From Girardinichthys multiradiatus (lineage: Eukaryota > Chordata > Actinopteri > Cyprinodontiformes > Goodeidae): a stretch of 64,000 bases of DNA. The number at the start of each line of letters is the position of its first letter. Within the stretch, counting starts at the first letter, position 1. Made by a program: the position numbers and the translations under genes. This document shows positions 1 to 13,534 of the stretch, piece after piece. The notes under the pieces are model-generated. The model had not been told where the DNA came from, searched no databases, and saw only the letters and a program-made list of their open reading frames with translations. The stretch spans positions 3,272,663-3,336,662 of the forward strand of contig NC_061811.1 in assembly GCF_021462225.1 (NCBI RefSeq), read 5' to 3'.

Positions 1-829
1 TGCAGGGTTAGAGGTGACTGGATGGTTGTGAGAAAATGTTTATTTCACTAATTAGAAACTTGAGCCACAAGACTTAAGACTCGACTTGGACTTGCCCCTA
101 AAAGACAAAATGACTTATGAACATCTCTGCAATACAGTAGGAGACTGAGAGTGGTTCGTTGGCAGAAAGGGAAGGATGTGATCCGTCAAAGGAGGACATA
201 GAAGCAAACAAGGAAACAAAAGAAGGTATTGAACAAGAGAGTCACAGGACAAAGTACAGAGACAGAGGTTTTAGATGGAAACACTGAGTAACAACAGCAT
301 CCTACGCCACTTACCTTAACAATAGAATACACACAACTGCAAATATGAACATTAAATGATACAAATGATAAAAACTTGTTTTATAAAGACTGTGATCTGT
401 TTTCCCAGTTTTATGAAGTTTATTCTTACATGCAGTTGTTCTTTTCATCTAGCTGTTCAGGGTTTTGTTTTTCCCTCCACATTAAGCATCTCTTCTCTTT
501 CTGGGGCATTTTTTGACTTCAGCATGAATTGTTGCTTGGCCCTCTATCATTTTATCAGAGCTTTAATTGCATAAATAAATAGAGGAGACTGTTAAGGTTT
601 ACTTGCTGGTAATTTGTATGATGAAGAGGTTTCCGTAATATTATACGTAAACAATAAAAATTGCAGATGCTTCTTTTAGTAACAGAACCTGCAATGGTAA
701 TTGCTTGAAACAGCAACATCAGTCAGTTGTGGAGCTTGGAAGGTGATCTGCTGCTGAAGAGGCAGCAAACTGCGATATTACTCCATGTGTTAGACAGATA
801 TTTCCAGGAGGATTATGAGAATAAAGTTG
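1..829. other. Non-coding, inferred intron
   Basis: No gene or recognisable repeat was seen. The short open frames lack motifs. If the exon at 32136-32162 is correctly identified, this is deep in intron 1 of that minus-strand gene. Confidence 0.5.
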
Positions 830-864
830 TTGGTGTGTGTGTCTCTGTGTATGTGTGTGTGTGT

Positions 865-960
<96 letters not shown>
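830..960. repeat. (TG)n microsatellite, left tract
   Basis: About 130 bp of nearly pure TG, broken by a few CTC and ATG variants. The valine/cysteine open frames across it are artefacts of the dinucleotide repeat. Confidence 0.97.
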
Positions 961-961
<1 letters not shown>

Positions 962-1244
962 CCTGTCTTGGCATCACAGTGAGAACCATTTTCCCGATTT
1001 CACCATCAAATTGAGGACCATTTGTACCAAAGTGAGGACATTTTGCTGGTCCTCACGACCTATTTTGCTAACGGTTAGGTTTAGGACTAAGGTGTGAATT
1101 GACTTTAGGTTAAGGTTAGGGTTAGACATGCACTGGTAATGGTTAGGTTTAGGGTTATTGTCAGGGTTAGGTCATAGAAAGGGTTGAAAATGACTGAAAA
1201 TCAATGGAAGTCAACACATGGTCCTCACTACATATAGCAAAACA

Positions 1245-1247
<3 letters not shown>
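961..1247. repeat. Fish interspersed repeat between two TG tracts
   Basis: The block contains inverted 'tggtcctcac' and 'gtgaggac' motifs near its ends and a centre rich in GGTTAGGTTTAGGG-type steps. I know this arrangement as a common teleost non-coding repeat found embedded in TG microsatellites. No coding capacity is visible. The class is unknown to me and the name rests on memory. Confidence 0.55.

Positions 1248-1310
<63 letters not shown>
1248..1310. repeat. (TG)n microsatellite, right tract
   Basis: About 60 bp of nearly perfect TG, ending in TATGTG. It mirrors the left tract across the repeat at 961-1247. Confidence 0.97.
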
Positions 1311-2429
1311 AGAAAAAACCTTTCCGAAAATACGTAATAAATCCTTGTTTCTAGAAATGTAAATTCCCAGGTGACAATGAACGCAGCACTGAGCCAGTTT
1401 TTATTCCAACATCAGACGCATCCTGAGAATACAGCGTCTTGAGTATCCAGTGTCATAGCTAAGATAAGCTTTAATTCAACTTTACATGAACCTCCACAGA
1501 AACGTAGCCAAGACTGTAACAACAGAGAAAAGCACGTTAACATGTTGCACATTCACTCAGTGATTTGCAACATTCTGCTCTATTCAGAAGAAGCCTCTAT
1601 AAAGGAGTCACACTTAAAAGATTAAATACATTGCTCACACTTTGTGTAAATTAGATAATTAAAATAAAAGTGTAAATTCAACATGTAAACTAAGTAAGAT
1701 CAATGTAATTTAAACTGATAATTTCTCAGTGTCATAGGAGGACTGCACTAATAAATAATTTTATTTTGATCAGATATTTCAAAAGACAAAAGTTATGTGA
1801 ATAAAAAGAACAGATGGAAAATGACTTTATTGATCATCTGCAGAGTAATCTCCCAAATTGCATATTCCACACCTTCTTGGCTACGTTTGATCGCTGCACT
1901 TGTGCAACACGCTACACAGCAACAATCTCCGATCTCCAACAGACAGGACTGTGGAGATGTAGAAATCCCACCTGCTCTGCTCTCACACCTTTGATTTTTT
2001 CACCAGCAGCTGCTTCATGAGCTGTGCAATCGTACACAGCCGACCATAGTAACTGTGAAACCGAATGGGTTGTAAATGCTTCCTGTGAGATGTCCCCAGC
2101 AGAACGTGCTGGACTGATACGGTGTTGGTAACACAACAAACAAATGCGTCTGAGATGTGATGGAAACGAAAGCCTGCTAAAAATGAAACAAATATGTTTG
2201 CTTTCTACAGTTACTGATGGAGATGCACATAACAGAAATTTTTTTTCATTGGTAACAGATAAAAATGTCACTTTTTCCATCAGAACAAAAGGACATATGG
2301 ATCCTTTCTGTGATAAAGATCAAACTTTGTGCTCAACATTGCACACAGTTGATAAAAAACCCAACTTTCTCAATCATCACAGCCCTTTCAGCACTTTTAT
2401 TAGCTTTGCTTTAACTACAAGACAGATTT
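1311..2429. other. Non-coding, inferred intron
   Basis: AT-rich sequence with no recognised gene or repeat. The overlapping short frames at 1797-2280 on both strands show no family motifs. Confidence 0.5.
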
Positions 2430-2847
2430 TCAGGGGCTGGTTTTACCATAATTTATAATAATTTTAATAACTTTTAGCTTCTGCATTTGTAAACAAAACT
2501 TCAAGCCTCTCTGACTCAAAGGTCTCATTTGAACAAATCTTTTTCCTGTTAAGTATGTATGGGCCTCTGCTTGGGGAGCAATGTGCCCCGAGGTCTCAGG
2601 TCTCTGGGTCCATGGCTGGATCTGCTCTGGCACAGACAGCTGCCGGCAGGGCCTGTGCTTCCACTACAATCCTTGGTATGTGTGGAATATGCGACAACAG
2701 GCATTCTTGTAGTGCTTTTCGGTCCTGGTCCTTAGAGCCCACTATCCTACATATTTTAGCTGTTTCCCGGGCCACATACCCGACTGAAGCGAATGAGGGA
2801 TCAATAAGTTTCTGCAGCACTTGACGGCAGCTTAAGAGATAATGCAA
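2430..2847 (-). pseudogene. Coding-like fragment, unrecognised
   Basis: Minus-strand sequence reads open for about 83 codons from 2847 to 2596. Its composition is protein-like (helical, charged, with HIPHIPRIVVEAQALP-type segments). After a stop, a second open stretch in another frame runs to 2430. I do not recognise the protein. No splice-site pair, signal peptide or membrane segment stands out. It could be a decayed retrocopy, a mobile-element fragment or chance. It lies in the inferred intron of the minus-strand gene at 32 kb, on the same strand. Confidence 0.2.
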
Positions 2848-5800
2848 TGTTTAAATATAGGGATCAGTCTTTTAAAATAGTCGTGTTTAGGAACAATACT
2901 CATTAATAGCTGGCCAGCTTGTGGGTAATTTTCCGCTTCAGAGTGTGTTTTTCTAGAAATGAGCTCCAAACCCCAGAAAGTAAAAAGGAGAGAATGAAAA
3001 TGACTTTGAAACCAAGCAAAAACTCTCCGAACCGAGCCGAGACCATGGCCAGTCTTTGGAGCTGAAGCTGTGATAAGTGTTTCTCATTGCTGCACTAAGT
3101 TTTTTTTTTTTTTTCTAAGTGAGGCTCTCCATAGACTTCCTTTGGTTTTTTCATCCCGGAAATGAGGGACCCGGCACAAAGAGAGACCAAAGCCACTGTG
3201 CTGTTTTAAAGTGACCTCTATGGACCAACAGACACAGTGATATGTGTCTCTAAAACAAACAGACGATAGCAGAAGGCAGTGATCCGTTGAACTGGAGACA
3301 GTAGCATATGTCAGGTCCAACTGACACTTTTCTCAAAAGTCCTGAGCGATTGCTTAAGTAACTTATGGCCCATTTTCTGGAGGTTTGTCACATGAAAAAT
3401 CTGCTTCTCCCAACTTCTCCCAGTTTTTATCTGTTTTCTTTCCTCCTTTGATGAAAACAAAGTCAAGATAAAATGAAAATTAAGACAATCCTCCTCTGGA
3501 CAAGTAAGAGTCAAAAGGACTGTTGTTGACTTTAAGGATTTGGATGAGCTAAAAGAGCACAGGCTTCATTCTAACTTACAGTTAGTAAATAGTGTTTTTT
3601 ATTAATTAGCGTTTGTTTAGTATATTAATAATGCATTGACTGATTGGTCAGATGAGATGTTTATCTTTAACCTGTTTTAAACAGATTTTTCTTGTTTATT
3701 TGTATAATAAATAGAAATGCTCTTTTCTTAAGACTTCATTATAAAAATATATATCTGGAAGGTGTGATTTATGCTTTATTGATAAGTCATGAGACCTGTT
3801 TTGAATTTCGATAAGTGTAATTGTTTGAGTTATGGGTATAGATGGCATTAAAAGAGACTGAAAGTCATCACAAATGACCTGAATGGTTTTATCTGGCATG
3901 TGAAAGAGGTTAGATGTTTCCTCATCCTGCAGCAACCACTCCTTGTGATTGCACAAGCTTCTGATTTGTTCTCTCAGTGCCTCTCTGTGCCTCTGTTCCT
4001 CCACAGGTGTGCATCACTACACAAGGCACAATGTCAGAAAGAAAGCAATTGAAGTTCAGTGGAGACATTTGGGAATGGGATGCAAACAGCAAGCTCTGCT
4101 GTTGAAGAAAGCAGTAAACCTGAGAGGTGATTGAACCAGTGAGGGAACTAAATCTCATTATTGTGCACATCTACAAGAACATTAAGTGTTTAAACAGCAC
4201 ATTGCGAGTGTCGGTGTAAACTTAATGAATGCAGTGATAAACAGCAGGTTTTAGCATCTGGGCTCTCTAGCCACATTAATGAGCATTGAATCAGCCAATC
4301 ACCAGAAAGCATATTGCGAACAGCTGGTGCCACTACAAGCTGATCTTCTCCATAAGATAGTTGCGCTTTATTGCAATGTAAAAAACAACAAAAAAAGGAT
4401 TAAATCCAGCATCTGAGTTCTGTAACATTCAGATGCAGTTCTACATTTACGAAATATGATCCCAACCCTTCCTTTGCTTTAAAGCAATGGTTCTCAAACC
4501 TTACTAACAAGCAGTTGACAGCAATTACCAACTTTTACAATCTAGACAGAAAACTGTAGCATCAGAAGACTTTGACTTTGAAATATTTTATTTGATTAGA
4601 ATTGCATAATTGATTGAAGGATATGATCTCTGTGCTGTGTGTTCCTATTTCACTCAGAAGCAAAAATTGTCATTGAATAACTTTGGAGAGAATTAAAGAG
4701 AGCACTCTAAAAAGTGGTGTTTCAAGTGGGAAATCAGAGGTTTCTAACCAACCCTGACCTTCTGATAGTTTGTAACCTTGTTGTTAGAGTGTTTGAAAGT
4801 ACAAGTGCAGAGGAAAATGTCATCAACAGCTTGTATTCCTAATAATAGTTATCCTAGTTATTCAGCAGATAATTTAGCAAATCCCACTGGTTTTCACACT
4901 GGAACTGGAACATGGTTAAGTTGGGTGTGACATCATTATCAGATCCTAGGGATCCACCAGCACAATGTTATCCAAAGACGCACTGAGAAATATGCAGATT
5001 AGCTTAACTGGCAGATTGTGCACTTTACCAGGTCTGATCAGTAAATGTTTTCAGTTGGAAACTAAAAGTCCGGTCTTTTTTCCTGACCAATGAACTCACC
5101 AGACAACAACACTCCTCAGAGTGGATGTTGTTGCTGAGGAAAGGGTTGTCAGTCATTCTTAGTATCAGTGTGGTTAAGTTAGAGGAAACCAACAACAGTT
5201 TGAAGCTGTTAGGAAGAAAACTCTATGTCCTTGACGGGTGTCAGGCTGAACTGAAGCAGACAGGGAGACATCAGCAGATAACAGGAAGGCTGAACCCATT
5301 CAAGCCAACTTATTGGTTTATCCTTTGGAACAGTTGGATTTTGTCCGTCACGGAAAATGCTGGATTTGGAAATTTCACAGTTAATCTCACAGCCAAGGTT
5401 CTACTAATGTTATAGGTAATAAACACACAGGCTAATGTTTGCAATGGGTATTGCTAACTCAATTAATTGTCAATATAAAATAATTAAGACCATATTCATA
5501 TTTACCTGCAGAGCTGTGAAGCACTGACTTATTTCTCTCTCACACACAGTTTGAGGTCACCTCTGGTTCTAACATAAATAATGACAGAAAGGCTCATCCT
5601 TTGCAATTAATTTGTAAATGATCATTGAATTTCAGACAAGCACCACCAAGGGTACTTGTACCAGAATTTAAGAGCTGTGACTTTACCGGATTGTCAGAAG
5701 GAACCAGTGCACAAGACATTTGCAACTGCAAATATAAACCTTTATCTACAAGGTTTTGCTGAAAAATGGCAATTTCTGACATCACAAACCAGGAATATGA

Positions 5801-8800
5801 ACAAATTCTCAGGGTTAATCTTACATAGCATCTGTGAAAAAAGCTTTCCACTCTGTATCTGGAGAAAACAACTGATTTGCCCTTTCACACAGCAGATATT
5901 AGGAAATTGAACTGGTCATGTCATAAATCTTGAGGATTTGAAAGAGCCTTGTTCACCATTTCTGTGGTGTTGAAACGTCTGGTTACAAGGTTGCTTCGTG
6001 CAAGTCAGATTTACAGCTCTGCTCTCATTGATTTTCCCCTGTCTCAGTGGCCCAGCAGCATTTTTAAATAAATCTTTGAATTCAATAGACCAAGAGTAGC
6101 CCAAGTGATTTTCTCTTGACACATCAATCAATCTATCAGAGCAACAGAAGTTTGGGACAGAAAAAAAGTCTATTATACGGTCTAATAACATGAATGAGCA
6201 ATAATTCACCTTCATGTATTCTCTGGACTGTACCTGGACCCGAAATTATTTCCTGTCCGATTGTTGTAACTCATGGTGGTAGGGGAGAGAAATGAGAAAT
6301 AAAAGTTTGAATTAAATTTCAAAACCCTGTGGGCATGGAGTCGTGTTTATTTTCTTCTGCAAGTATATTTTATTCACTAAAGATTTTAAAGATGGAAAGG
6401 TCAAGGTTGATAATTTTGTCACAATATGTTTTCTTTGTGGTTCCAGTTAATCATGTGTGGAGTAATCTTATACAAAGAGTTGCTCTGGTTTGCACATTGA
6501 AGTTATTAATGATTAGTGTTCTGTTGTGCTGTGATCAGGTCTCTCTTACTCAGCTGGGGGTCTGAGCTGAACCTTGGCAGAACGGGTCAAAAACGGAGAC
6601 AGACGGAGAGCAGCACAGAAATCACTCTGCTCTGCTCCTCTTCTGTGTAAAGGTTCTCTTTTTTTGGAAACAAAAGATTTGTTTTACAAAATACACAAAC
6701 AACACAATTCTATGATATTCCACATTTTCACTTGTTCAGATCTGTGATTCCATCTGTATTTTTTATTTCACTGTCATGGTCCGGATTCACTTGCTGTTTG
6801 GACCGGACTTCAAGAAAAGCTCCTCTAGAGGAAGCATACACTGACTGATGTTGCTAAATCTAACTGTGCTAATCATGCTGAAGACTAATGTTACAGGCTA
6901 AAAACATAATAACCATGTCTTTAAACTAATAGTAAAACCCTGTTTAACTGTAGAGCTGTGTAGCACCAAATGCACCAAGCTGGACACAGCTGAAATTAAC
7001 TTAGGCCAGGGTTCTGAAACCTGCGGCTGCGGAGCCACACATATTTCTAATCCAAGAGCGATGTTTGCAAATAGCAGCTGCCAAAGAGACAGTTTCCTGC
7101 CCCAGGCTGGCTCTCCTTTGAAATGTCTTTATTGAGGGCAAAGTGGAACCGAAGTCCACTTTGTGTCACAAACTTGGCAATTAAGGATGGTTTTGATTTC
7201 TTGGGAATACATTTTTATGTGTGTAAATGAAATCAGCCAGTAAGCTACACTCTGTCTTGTAAAGGAGTAAAGTAGATATGCAGTTATTCTTTTGAGTTGT
7301 CTTTTATTCCATTTTTTTCACTGAAAGCCATTAAAGAGAAATCGGGATTGGCTAAAATGGTAAAAGCAGGTCAGAGCTTTACAACATGCCAACAAGTCCC
7401 CTAGGAGGTTTTACAATCACTACTACCCACTGGCCCGGTCTGTATGTCTGGGAAGAATATGTGCTGCTGAAATGGGATCACATAGACAGGAGGAGGTGTT
7501 TTCCTTCCATTAATAGATTTTCTTTGCTAGAGTGAGACAGCACAGCCAGTGATCATTAAGAGGCTCAGACTCACCTACACTGATTACACTTTGGTTTATT
7601 GGTGCTTTTCATTATGCAAATGAAGTTATTTTAGTTGCTCACCTCTTCTGTGTCTCACATTGCATGTGAGCATGATGAGAGGAATGACACGAATGTGTTT
7701 CCTCTGCACATCCTCTCCTCTCCACTTGTTCCCCGCCTCTACGAGCTACATTTAAGAGATTGGCAGATCCACGATGGAACAAATCATTTTCAGGTCAAAG
7801 GAAGAAAGTAAAAGCAGCGCAGCATTATTTAGCATGACAAAAAGCACCGTATACAAGCTCGTAGCAATCTGCCTGTCCATGTTTGTCTCCTTTACTTCCA
7901 TCTGTTTTGTTTGGACTTGTGTAGCACCTCTATTGATTTATGACTCATGAGCAGTCCCAGCTCTTTGTTCAACCTTGAGCTAATCCAACTTGAGTCGACT
8001 TTCATAAGCCAACCGACTGGCTGCTCACTCCTTCCCTTCTGTTTCCACACTTGGATAAGGATTTGGATCATGCAGCAAAGCTGACGGCAATTATAGCTTC
8101 TATGAATGATCATAAAGATTTAAAAAGTATGTTTAAAACATTGCCACACAAATACAGTTGAACAGATTTTGAAAGATGAAGGTGCAGCCTTAATTATATT
8201 ATCAAATTTAAAATGTAAAGGTTCATTTGCCCACATGTTTTAATCATTATTCGCTCTGCAAAAGACCATTTCTTTATATGTAGTTGGATCCGTAAATATT
8301 CTAATAAAAGAATCATGGTAACAAGAATAAGATAGAAACAAGGACCGGATAGCTCTTGACAGCAACACCAGTACCCAAGACTTCTAACACATTAAACTGT
8401 TCTACTGTTGCAGTGGAGCATGATGAAAGACCCTCTGCTCTTCTTGAATCTGGGTTGGAGCTTTCTTTCCAACACCACATATTAACGTACAACAATCTAA
8501 ATCAACTTAGCAAGTGACTTGCCTTTGGTTTGATTCGCACTGGGATTTAATCCCATGATTTAAAGGTACACTGTTCCTATTTTAAGGAGCTTTTAAGGAT
8601 ATAGTATTACCATGTTGCCAAACACCCCGACAGACTAAACCCGCAGGATGAACAACAGCAATCCAGCTCATCCAACAGATCGGAGGATTACACGTATTTC
8701 TGAGCAAAAAGCCAACAACACGTTTGTGGCGTTTCACCCCAGAAGGCAGAAAGAAGTATGTTCAAGCTTCTGGACAGATCCACTCTGAGCATTTGCTGCT

Positions 8801-9534
8801 AGCCTAAGCCAACCCCATGGTTTAGTTCATGTCTGCCCATTCACAAGGATGGAAATCCATAACTGCATCTCTATTCCTCAAAGCCTCAAATTCTGATTTC
8901 TAGATGCAGACAGTGATAACTTACAGATTTTCCTCTGCTTTAATTTAAAGACAATATGCACAGATTTTTATTTCTAAGATTTCTCAGGTCATGATATTAC
9001 TGTTAGCTGCCAATGTGTACACATTATTTGTTCTACTGACAGTTAAAATAATTCCTACAAGAGAAAATGTCTGGGATAAAATTTTGTACTGTTTTTATTA
9101 TTTATTGAGGGTTTTGCTCTAATTTTGGCAAAACTCTCCAACTGTCTTATTCAGCTGGAGGTCCTGCAAACCAGAGCAGCAGCAACAGGCCTTACATATA
9201 AAAAGATGTGTTTAACTTCCATGTTTAAGACAAGCATGTTCACACATGCAAATAACCACACACATACCCCAGCTGCAGTTCACTCCTCATCTTATTGTAT
9301 TAATAAACTAAACTAGTGTTAAATTGTAGAAGCAATGAGAAAGTGTTTTAGGATATAGATCTAATATTAGTATGTAATGTGCAGATTGATAAGAAAACTG
9401 AGGTCTAATGTTACATTCTACAGTGAAATCTATGTTGGTACCAGGGCTGTATAAAGGGTGAGACAAGATATTTGAAATATTTTGGAGAAAACAAAAAATA
9501 CCCAAAGTTTGATTTCACAGCTCGACTTGAAGGG
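2848..9534. other. Long non-coding stretch, inferred intron
   Basis: No convincing gene was found. A poly-T run lies at 3098-3114. A weak match to a LINE 3'-UTR motif, 'gagacagtttc-tgcccca-ggctg', lies near 7085-7120 and resembles the clearer copy at 57220-57260. Minus-strand frames at 3696-4170 read as soluble protein for about 100 codons but match nothing I know. The rest is plain AT-rich intron-like DNA. Confidence 0.5.
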
Positions 9535-10010
9535 TTCCTAAATAACATCCAGGAGGTCACCCAGGACAATATCTAAAGCTCTGTAGGCCTTACTTGCCTC
9601 AGTTAAGGTCAGAGTTCACAAAACCCTGTCTCAAATTTACCAAAAACATCTTGACAACATAACATAGTTAAGCTTTTGGGTTCAGGTGGATCCAAACAGG
9701 AAACTGGAGTTCCTTGAAACGCAACAAGAGCTCCGACAAAAACCAAACCAAACTCAAAGTCCCTGGTATCATGACAAACACATTATTTCAGAAAAAGAAC
9801 ACTATACATGTTCAAACATGGTGGAGGGAGTGTGATGGTTTGGGGCTGCTATGCTGCTCCAGGATATGGACAACTTCCGGAAATTAATGAAAACTGTTCC
9901 CTAGCAGAAAATGCTGAAGGAAAACATTCAAAAATCAGTTCCTGACCTGAAGCTCAGGGTCACTTGGTGTTGCCCTAGGACAATTATCTAAAACACACAT
10001 AAAAGTTCAA
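9535..10010 (+). pseudogene. Tc1-like transposase relic (central part)
   Basis: Heavily mutated piece of a Tc1/mariner transposase gene, which encodes the DDE enzyme that cuts and pastes at TA sites. Near 9560-9610 is the 'cag-gccttacttgcctcagttaaggtc' region of the DNA-binding half. At about 9818-9860 is the hallmark translation HGGGSVMVWGC. 'Aggacaattatctaaaacac' follows near 9975-10000. No terminal repeats remain and stops and frameshifts abound, so it is inactive. It resembles the family whose terminal end lies at 12085-12532. Confidence 0.8.
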
Positions 10011-11104
10011 CTCTGGCCCAGACAAAGTGTGAACTTGACTCTGATTATGATGAACGCTTTGCGTGCTAATAATATCAGATCAGTTGAGAGGACTTTCACT
10101 GCCCTTGATGACCACACTTAACATATATGTTGGTGACCAAGATGCTAAAGCTCACGGAGTGGTGGAGGCATCATGATGACAATGTAAACAGAAGACTAAG
10201 GAAAATGTGGTTTAAACTGATATTGCAATATTTAACATTAATATCACAGCTACATGTTCTCCTAATGTCCTGCAGCTCTAAAACATTGGAAATCACTTTA
10301 GAAATTGCTCTCTGTAAACTCCACTCATGTCTTCTTTCAGTAAGAGAGTAAGAAAAAGCCTGAGGAATGACTGGTGCTCAAATCCTCAGTGGGGAACCAT
10401 TCAAGCCCGGATAGCAGATCTTTCCTTGTGCTTTTACTCTCGCTACCACACTTCTGACCTTGTCATGTCTTGTCTTGAATCTTCTGCTGGTTTCCCCAAG
10501 GCTTCCATCAGTTCATCTCCATTTAAATAAAAAGGCATTTCCTCAAGGACAGAGTCACTTATCACTCGCATTTGCTAATCATATTATTACTGGATCAGAT
10601 GTTTATATGATATCATTAGATTTCTAAAACTATTCACACAAATCAGAGAAATCCTACAACCACAGTAAACAACAGAGTGATAATCTACAACTTAATCAAA
10701 CCTATAATCATAAATATATGAGTTTTCATTTCTCTGCTGCTCTACTCTTCATCACTTGACTCATTAATTACTGTATTCCACAGCAAGACAGATCTATTTT
10801 CCTCCTGTAGTATAATATATTATTATTTACATTCCTAATTATACATTTTAACTACCACAGCAACTTAACTTGCAAAGCAAGATAATACACAGAATGCACA
10901 TCTTTACAATATGCATTAATGACTGCTTGCAAAAGTCCTTCATAAGGACTTTATTTAATGAGCTCAAGCTTTCGTCTGGGAAATCTGTCAGTGCAACCTT
11001 CGATCGATTCTTAATCCCTGAATAAACATGAATCTGAAATAAACTTCTAGGAAGGCTATATTATTTGTGAAGGACACATGTTATTTCTGATTACCTACAG
11101 TCCC
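10011..11104. other. Non-coding, inferred intron
   Basis: No gene was seen. AT-rich sequence with short frames only. The open frames at 10127-10530 carry no motif. Confidence 0.5.
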
Positions 11105-11965
11105 AGGCATGGCACGTTTATTTGTACAGCATCATCCATACACAGGATGATTTAAAGTGATTTACAGGAAGAGCAAAGTGACCGAGATAAAAAACAAAAG
11201 ACACCTGAAAAATAAAAAACAAACAAATTGAGCCTCATATGAAAGCAGAAAACCTGAAACATTCATACAAGATTTAAAAAAAATTTAACAAATAAAAAAC
11301 TGAGACTAAAGCGATATTTGGCCGTCATCGGTGAGCTGCAGTAAGGAGCAATGTTTCTTGTTTCTGTTCCTAAATAATTTTTGTTAATGTGTGAGATTTT
11401 GCTCTTTTAGTCTTTTAAAGTGTAGAAAAGCCTAAACAGAGACCATGTCTGCAAATTAGCCAGTAGCTAGAAGACCCACATACAGCACAGCAGTTACTTT
11501 GCCACATGGACCATGTTGGTTCCAGAGCGAGGAGCAAAGAAATTAAATGCTTCCTCCCCTGTTTAGTCCTCGTCTAGGGAACACAGAGGCAATGTTCTCT
11601 GATCACCTGCGGAGTCTACATGGTACATACCTAACCCCAAGTTCTGAAATGTATTTAGGTGTTGGTCAGGACTCTGGCAGCAGGATTCTGGATGAGCTGC
11701 TGCAACCTGAGTGGTGTTCTTACAGAGACCAGGATATAATCCAACCTGCCCCATGGAGTCTAGTTCGGGGTTGATATCTAACCTGGCATTTTGGGGACTC
11801 AAACCATGATTTATGTGTTCTCTGCATTGAGCTGGAGAAGATTCTGACCGATCCACTGTGGACCCATGGTCTCAGTGACTGTAGTGGAGTGTGGTCAAGT
11901 GGTGACATAGAAATATAAAGTTGTATGTCATCAGCATACAAACTGTAGTCTTGGAGAAAATCGAG
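11105..11965 (-). pseudogene. L2-type LINE, 3' part, decayed
   Basis: Minus-strand non-LTR retrotransposon fragment. The reverse transcriptase catalytic segment reads DYSLYADDIQLYIS at about 11955-11910, with the YADD box intact. Degraded palm/thumb sequence follows to about 11560, including an LQQLIQNPAAR-like stretch. The 3' UTR ends near 11110 in the 'cgtttatttgtacagcat' tail, which is typical of fish L2 elements on this strand. The 5' half of the element is missing and frameshifts are frequent. It is a different subfamily from the L2 at 49.4-51.5 kb. Confidence 0.7.
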
Positions 11966-12084
11966 ATGTTTTCTTCTATAAATGTGAGACGGGCCTTTGC
12001 ATTCCTTTGGGTCAGCAGTGGTTCTGCCTATGGAGGCCATTTTTGCCAGTCTCTATTTCTTATTGTTATATCATGAACACTGAC

Positions 12085-12532
12085 CTTAAATAAGATAAGT
12101 GAAGCCTGTGTTGTGTAGATGTTGTTCTAGGTTCTTCTGGGACCTCCTGGATGAGTGATTTTGGTAGGCCAGCCACCTATTTCATGCTGTCAGACAAGTT
12201 CTATTAAAGTGATTTCTTGTTTCTACAGATCTGGGGTCTGAGGCCTGGGTGTGGCTAATAAAATGTACTTGGCTTTTAGATAAATGTGGTTAATCACAGT
12301 TTATTTGTGATTTAAATATAGAGCCAATCACCTTTCCCCATAGGACCAGATTGATTTAAAAAGCTTTTTTCTCCTAGCCAACAAAATCATCACTTTGTTT
12401 TTGAGTTTATTCAGGGAACTCACATATTCCTTTTTTATGATCTGAAGCATTTCAGTGTGGCAAAAAATTGAAAACAGAAGAAATCTGTAAGAGAGCAAAT
12501 ATGTTTTCACAGCATTGTATTTGCATCAACCT
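12085..12532 (-). mobile_element. Tc1-like element, 5' terminal fragment
   Basis: On the minus strand this is the start of a Tc1-like transposon: terminal sequence ending at 12530 ('tgttttcacagcattgta' on plus), 5' UTR, then a stump of the transposase N-terminus near 12160-12095 (GRPTKITHPGG-like). The rest of the transposase is deleted. The same terminal sequence recurs at 52790-52866. It is non-autonomous and dead. Confidence 0.7.
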
Positions 12533-13534
12533 TGAACAGCCTTCAATTCAATCAAAGCATTGTGAAACAGCAACTTCCTGTTAAGTATAAACTGAATTCA
12601 TGCCTACATCTTTAAATTTCCGTCGTCCCTTTCCTTTTCAGTATATTAGTAGCTTTCCATTTATTTTTCCCTTGATCTCTTCCTGTCTTGCCTAATAGCC
12701 TGCTGCTGTCACTGACTGTAACTCTCATGGGCGAATGTGATTAATTATCTCCCCTGGTTAATCCTGGAGAGACTGCATCTCAGTTTCATTTGGTTACAAC
12801 AATCCTGGAGCTTTTCAATTACGGCCACCACATATTTTTCTTCATATCTTGTTCACACCTTCATTTCACGGTGAAGGAAATGCAAGGGAGGTACAGGGAG
12901 GAGTAAAGTACACAGAGGAGGCAGGTTATGAATCAATAAGTATGATGTGAAAATCAATGTGGTTCATTAACAACATGTCATGAGTAAATACAGAGATCCT
13001 TGACGGCAGTTTTGTGTTAATATCAAAACTTGATGTATTTTCAATGTACCATGAAAGCAATAAATCTGTGAAAAGGAAAATATAGTTTGGAGTCAAGCCC
13101 ATCTTCTTGAAAGGAATCCCTTGGATGGTGCTGATTGATTTTTAAACAACACAGAATGATCTGGACCGTTCTAGAATGCAGGCTGTCCACCATTTTTATC
13201 TTTTAAATTTTGAATTGTTCCTTACAATTTTAATCTTTTTCTGATGGGCTTTTATCACTTGAATGACTTTTATATGTTTATTCTGAACTATCTTTTATTG
13301 AGATTTGATTATTGAACTGTTAAATTGCACCATTTTTACTGTTTTTACTTTTAGTGCTTCTTCACTTAAAAAACTTTCCCCACGAGGACAATAAAAGTTT
13401 ATCGAATTGATGCAAATTTGATCAACTTCTTGTTGCTGCTTTTATTCAGGCTCTTCTGTGATAAATCAACTCAAAGTAGTGCATAATCATGAAGTGAGAG
13501 GAAAATTAGACATTTTTTTAATTTTTTTGTATTA
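12533..13534. other. Non-coding, with weak LINE-tail sequence
   Basis: No gene was seen. At about 13160-13412 the sequence ends in 'ccacgaggacaataaaagtttatcgaattg', like the 3' end of some fish LINEs. This is only a weak resemblance. Confidence 0.35.

Noticed and set aside
727..1097. Open frames rich in Val and Cys
   Set aside because: Produced entirely by the TG microsatellite.
1075..1170. GGTTAGGTTTAGGG steps suggesting interstitial telomere repeat
   Set aside because: The spacing is irregular and the words are part of a known-type fish interspersed repeat, not (TTAGGG)n.
4007..4126. Exon-like 120-bp segment with a pyrimidine tract and CCACAG before it and GTGATT after it, open in one frame on plus
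   Set aside because: The donor is weak, the translation resembles nothing I know, and it is on the strand opposite the inferred gene. Such pairs occur by chance in introns.
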